A model generated the notes under the pieces. The model did no database searches. It was not told where the DNA came from and worked only from the letters and a program-made list of their open reading frames with translations. The translations under genes were made by a program, and so were the position numbers. Positions 14,589-16,666 of a stretch of 16,666 nt of DNA are shown here, piece by piece; position 1 is the first letter of the stretch, and each line of letters opens with the position of its first letter. The stretch spans positions 1 to 16,666 of the forward strand of contig CAMDOP010000035.1 in the NCBI GenBank assembly GCA_945903675.1, in the 5' to 3' direction. This stretch comes from Crenothrix polyspora (GTDB taxonomy: Bacteria; Pseudomonadota; Gammaproteobacteria; Methylococcales; Methylomonadaceae).

Positions 14589-14732
14589 ATAAGTGATTTT
14601 AAAACCCAACTGAGCGCCACGCCCAGGTTCAGGTTAAAAATTACGTAAATAAGACACTGAATTACGAATATTTTCATTGAGCAGATTATTGCCTTTTAGA
14701 TAAATCATAATGTTAGTGTCACGATAGCGACC
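14586..14732 (-). pseudogene. C-terminal remnant of a TonB-dependent receptor
   Basis: Minus-strand translation from 14732 gives GRYRDTNIMIYLKGNNLL, then NENIRNSVSYLRNF, an in-frame TAA (14636-14634), then PEPGRGAQLGFKITY and a terminal TGA (14588-14586). This is the last beta-barrel strands and C-terminal aromatic signature of TonB-dependent outer-membrane receptors of the NLLNEEIRNS...PEPGR type, the group that includes zinc receptor ZnuD-like proteins. Only about 49 codons of an expected several hundred survive, and one is a stop. Homology ends abruptly at 14732, exactly where a MITE-end repeat begins. It is a dead gene fragment; the substrate of the ancestral receptor cannot be known. Confidence 0.83.
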
Positions 14733-14783
14733 TCATTATTTGTTTTTAAACTGCTGAATGGCTGCGTAACATCAGTTAATAAT
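14732..14783. repeat. Second copy of the MITE right end (solo fragment)
   Basis: This segment aligns with 13922-13972. It shares CTCATTATTT, then a diverged middle with a 2-nt length difference, then the identical CTGCGTAACATCAGTTA (14762-14778; first copy 13950-13966), and TAATA. The last part is the terminal repeat plus a TTA-type target sequence. No matching left end or structured core is seen nearby, so it is a decayed or truncated relative. The following 14784-14963 holds no gene I can support. Confidence 0.65.
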
Positions 14784-14963
14784 AAAATGTGGCTATTGAT
14801 CATGAGAGCGTTGAGTTCATAATTTGGTGGGGTGAGATCAAAACAGCCAAAAAGACGCTGAAAGTCTATGTTTTTTTGAAATCGAAGGTAAGTTTTTGAG
14901 ATTATGTTAATAACGCTAGAGACAAAAGTAACCTATCTCTAGTGATAACAATTAAAGCATGAA

Positions 14964-15572
14964 TTACGTCACCAATTTTTCTACTGGCGCACAAAAATCG
15001 GTAGTACCCGAGGGTGTCACTGCCGCTACTCGAAAACTATAAACTTTACCTTTGATAAGGCCAGTTAGTTCATAACGGGATTGAGTGACTATGGCAGCAA
15101 TTTTCCAGTCACTATCAACAAAGGGTCCCGCTCCTTCTGCAATTTGAATAATATACGCACCAGCTTTTTCTATGGCTTTAATGTCCATTATAACGCTACC
15201 ACTATGACTGCCATCATAAGCCGATAAAGGCATTTTATTTCTAGTTGCTGGTTCTTTACTGGCCTGAAAACCCGCACTTAAAATAGTCGTTTCATCGCCA
15301 TCGGCTATTATGTCAACATAATGGGCTAAAATTCGAAACTTCTTATCAGTGGCTAATTCACAATCATGCAAAGCAGATATAGCAATATGACTGCCGTCTC
15401 TTGCCGACACAATAGCTGCATCAAATTGATCCAATGCAGCCGTTAACTCTGCCATAGATATATCTGGCTTAGGAAATAAAGCATTCCCCGTTGTTTTTGC
15501 CACTGAATTACGATAAAAACTCACCTTTTCAACAACCGGAAATTGGATGAAATTTACTAACACCTTTTTCAT
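14964..15572 (-). CDS. Small Fn3-like domain protein of unknown role
   Basis: 202 residues. The C-terminal part (about 116-202) has the strand pattern of a fibronectin type III domain: GSVIMDIKAI, AYIIQIAEG, WKIAAIVTQSRYELTGL, then the characteristic KVYSFRVAAVTPSGT loop. The N-terminal part (1-110) is alpha/beta and unassigned, with FPKPDISMAELTAALDQF and a conserved-looking YVDIIADGDE. No signal peptide or membrane segment is visible. I chose ATG 15572 because AAGG lies 8 bases upstream. A GTG three codons earlier at 15581 would itself lie in that ribosome site. Similar small proteins are, as I recall, often annotated only as hypothetical or Fn3-containing. It stands alone beside a large non-coding region. 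Confidence 0.83.
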   Translation of the reverse strand: MKKVLVNFIQFPVVEKVSFYRNSVAKTTGNALFPKPDISMAELTAALDQFDAAIVSARDGSHIAISALHDCELATDKKFRILAHYVDIIADGDETTILSAGFQASKEPATRNKMPLSAYDGSHSGSVIMDIKAIEKAGAYIIQIAEGAGPFVDSDWKIAAIVTQSRYELTGLIKGKVYSFRVAAVTPSGTTDFCAPVEKLVT

Positions 15573-15682
15573 AGGGCTCACCTTTTTAAGAAACTACAAT
15601 TGAAGGAGTAATGCGATTAGGTACTTCGGACTTTGGTAAATTATATTAATCATGTAAGCCAAAGCCTACGGCCTTGTTATGT

Positions 15683-15728
15683 CGACTTATTGCATAATTA
15701 AGCGCTGTTAATAAATAGTAATAAGTCG
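15683..15728. repeat. 9-bp inverted repeat in AT-rich DNA
   Basis: CGACTTATT (15683-15691) and AATAAGTCG (15720-15728) are perfect inverted copies separated by 28 bp. No gene is nearby on the plus strand. It may be an operator-like or decayed element edge. The surrounding 15582-15871 is AT-rich, with a weak hairpin AAGGC/GCCTT at 15801-15816 followed by ATTTTAATA, and no supportable gene. Confidence 0.35.
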
Positions 15729-15871
15729 TAATTAACTTAGATATATATAGAAAATATAAAGAAAAAAAATCATAAAAGCTTTGCATAAAATAATGAATGC
15801 AAGGCATTATCGCCTTATTTTAATAACTAGGTCAATAAGTGTTATGTGGCAATTTAAAAATAATAACAAAA

Positions 15872-16422
15872 GATTAATAGAGCAATTGAAAGGCTTAAAA
15901 ATCCTAGCGAAGGATATTATTTACATAATCTAGCGTATAAAAATACCTAGCGAGCGATAGCCAGCGAAAACTAACACTTAAAAAGACTTAGAAAACAATA
16001 GCCAACGATAACTAGCACTTAAAAAGACCTAACAAAGAATAGCCAGAAAAATCTGTGGTTTAATCGCAAGTAACAGGCGTTTAATAAGTCCTATTAAGCC
16101 TATAATAAGGGTAACTAAAGGCTTGAGCCATGATTAAGTCTTTCATAGCTAGGATTAAACGCTAGGTTTTATTTGTTAAGGCTTTATTCTGTTGATTAAT
16201 GTGCTTTAAATAGTAACAAGCGCTTTGATAGCCCAAAAGAAATATCTGATCACGCTGATTAAATCGCTGATAACTCCGATTAAAGCACTAAAAATAAAGA
16301 TTAAGCGTAAGATTCGACAAGCAAATGTTCGCTAGCCAGATATAGCGCTAGATAGCCCAAATTAAGCTCTTGATTTAGGCGATTAAGTCTTTGCTAAGCT
16401 TTAATAAGGCTAAGTTAAGCTT
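15872..16422. repeat. Long degenerate array, ~20.5-bp period
   Basis: An NNTTAA core, often GATTAAG or GATTAAA, recurs in phase. Exact GATTAA starts are 15872, 16132, 16153, 16194, 16257, 16278, 16299 and 16381. Close variants are at 15893, 15976, 16017, 16058, 16079, 16092, 16174 and 16360. From 16132 the intervals are 21, 21, 20, 63, 21, 21, 61 and 21, all near multiples of 20.5. The second half of a unit tends to GCTnnnATAGCC. Within it, 15945-16055 is a clearer 41-bp tandem repeat (two full units plus a partial third), equal to two basic periods. One half-period phase shift occurs near 16100-16111. It is non-coding and the function is unknown. Confidence 0.62.
15945..16055. repeat. 41-bp tandem repeat, about 2.7 copies
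   Basis: Copies begin at 15945, 15986 and 16027. The first two share AC-TAG at the start, ATAGCCA in the middle and CACTTAAAAAG at the end. The third keeps ACCTAACAAAGAATAGCCA and then degenerates. It is embedded in the larger 20.5-bp-period array. Confidence 0.65.
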
Positions 16423-16495
16423 GGTTTTTGGCTATTTCACATAAACATAATGGCTGCCAATTTAAGATGGGACACTAGCTTAATCGTTCACTTTT

Positions 16496-16626
16496 AGACA
16501 GGGTTCACCTAAGCACAGACAAAGGATAAAAGGCGAAGGGTTAAGCCTAGTATTTGTCACGCCCTAAGTTGCTAGCCTCCTAGGCTTAATCTTTCGCCCT
16601 GAGCCTTTCGTCTGCGCTGAAACTGT
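16496..16626. repeat. Large imperfect foldback at the window edge
   Basis: TTAAGCCTAG (16541-16550) and CTAGGCTTAA (16580-16589) are perfect arms around a 29-nt loop. Pairing continues outward through GGCGAA/TTCGCC, a CAGACAAAGG/CCTTTCGTCTG block and GACAG/CTGTC, with small mismatches and gaps, giving an arm of about 50 bp. No coding sequence lies within. It could be a non-autonomous element or a structured RNA gene. The segment 16423-16495 and the last 40 bases show nothing assignable. Confidence 0.55.
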
Positions 16627-16666
16627 CCCGCTTTAAGTTAGTAATCAACATAATCCTGATCTCAGC

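Noticed and set aside
15945..16055. CRISPR array
   Set aside because: The 41-bp units are directly adjacent with no unique spacers, the repeats are degenerate, and no cas genes are present.
1..16666. A defence or other accessory gene system
   Set aside because: All recognisable genes are housekeeping or stress genes in typical arrangements. No nuclease, toxin, phage or transposase gene was found, so only non-coding novelty is claimed.

Overview
The window is ordinary bacterial chromosome from a gammaproteobacterium with AT-rich DNA. The evidence is clpS-clpA convergent to infA, nudJ-mnmA, rpoZ-spoT, trmL, and a gammaproteobacterial-type 6S RNA. I suspect a Methylococcales-like lineage from the style of the dispersed repeats, but no lineage-specific metabolic gene is present, so this is a weak guess.

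Layout. 1-614: non-coding, with a ~20-bp-period degenerate repeat array (298-516). 615-1097 (-): small exported helical protein. 1456-1899 (+): universal stress protein. 2060-2824 (+): inositol-monophosphatase-family phosphatase. 2841-5267 (-): rpoZ-spoT. 5445-7224 (-): peroxiredoxin-like protein followed by pgk. About 7508-7695 (-): 6S RNA. 7838-9386 (-): nudJ-mnmA. 9606-12212 (+): clpS-clpA, with a possible sigma-32-like promoter. 12322-12540 (-): infA. 12572-13618 (-): YheT-type hydrolase. 13641-13969: a ~320-bp MITE-like element with terminal inverted repeats and candidate target duplications. 14008-14472 (+): trmL. 14505-14783: a repeat-rich scar containing a palindromic REP-like element, the C-terminal remnant of a TonB-dependent receptor, and a solo end of the same MITE family. 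14964-15572 (-): small protein with an Fn3-like C-terminus. 15573-16666: non-coding, with a second and longer ~20.5-bp-period array (15872-16422) and a large imperfect foldback at the edge.

Functionally this is housekeeping and stress physiology. SpoT makes and degrades (p)ppGpp and is co-transcribed with an RNA polymerase subunit. 6S RNA is predicted to sequester the sigma-70 holoenzyme. ClpS and ClpA deliver N-degron substrates to ClpP. MnmA, TrmL and IF-1 serve tRNA wobble modification and translation initiation. I see no defence island, phage, intact transposase or CRISPR. The most unusual material is non-coding: two helically phased 20-21-bp arrays at opposite ends of the window, and the decayed repeat cluster around trmL.
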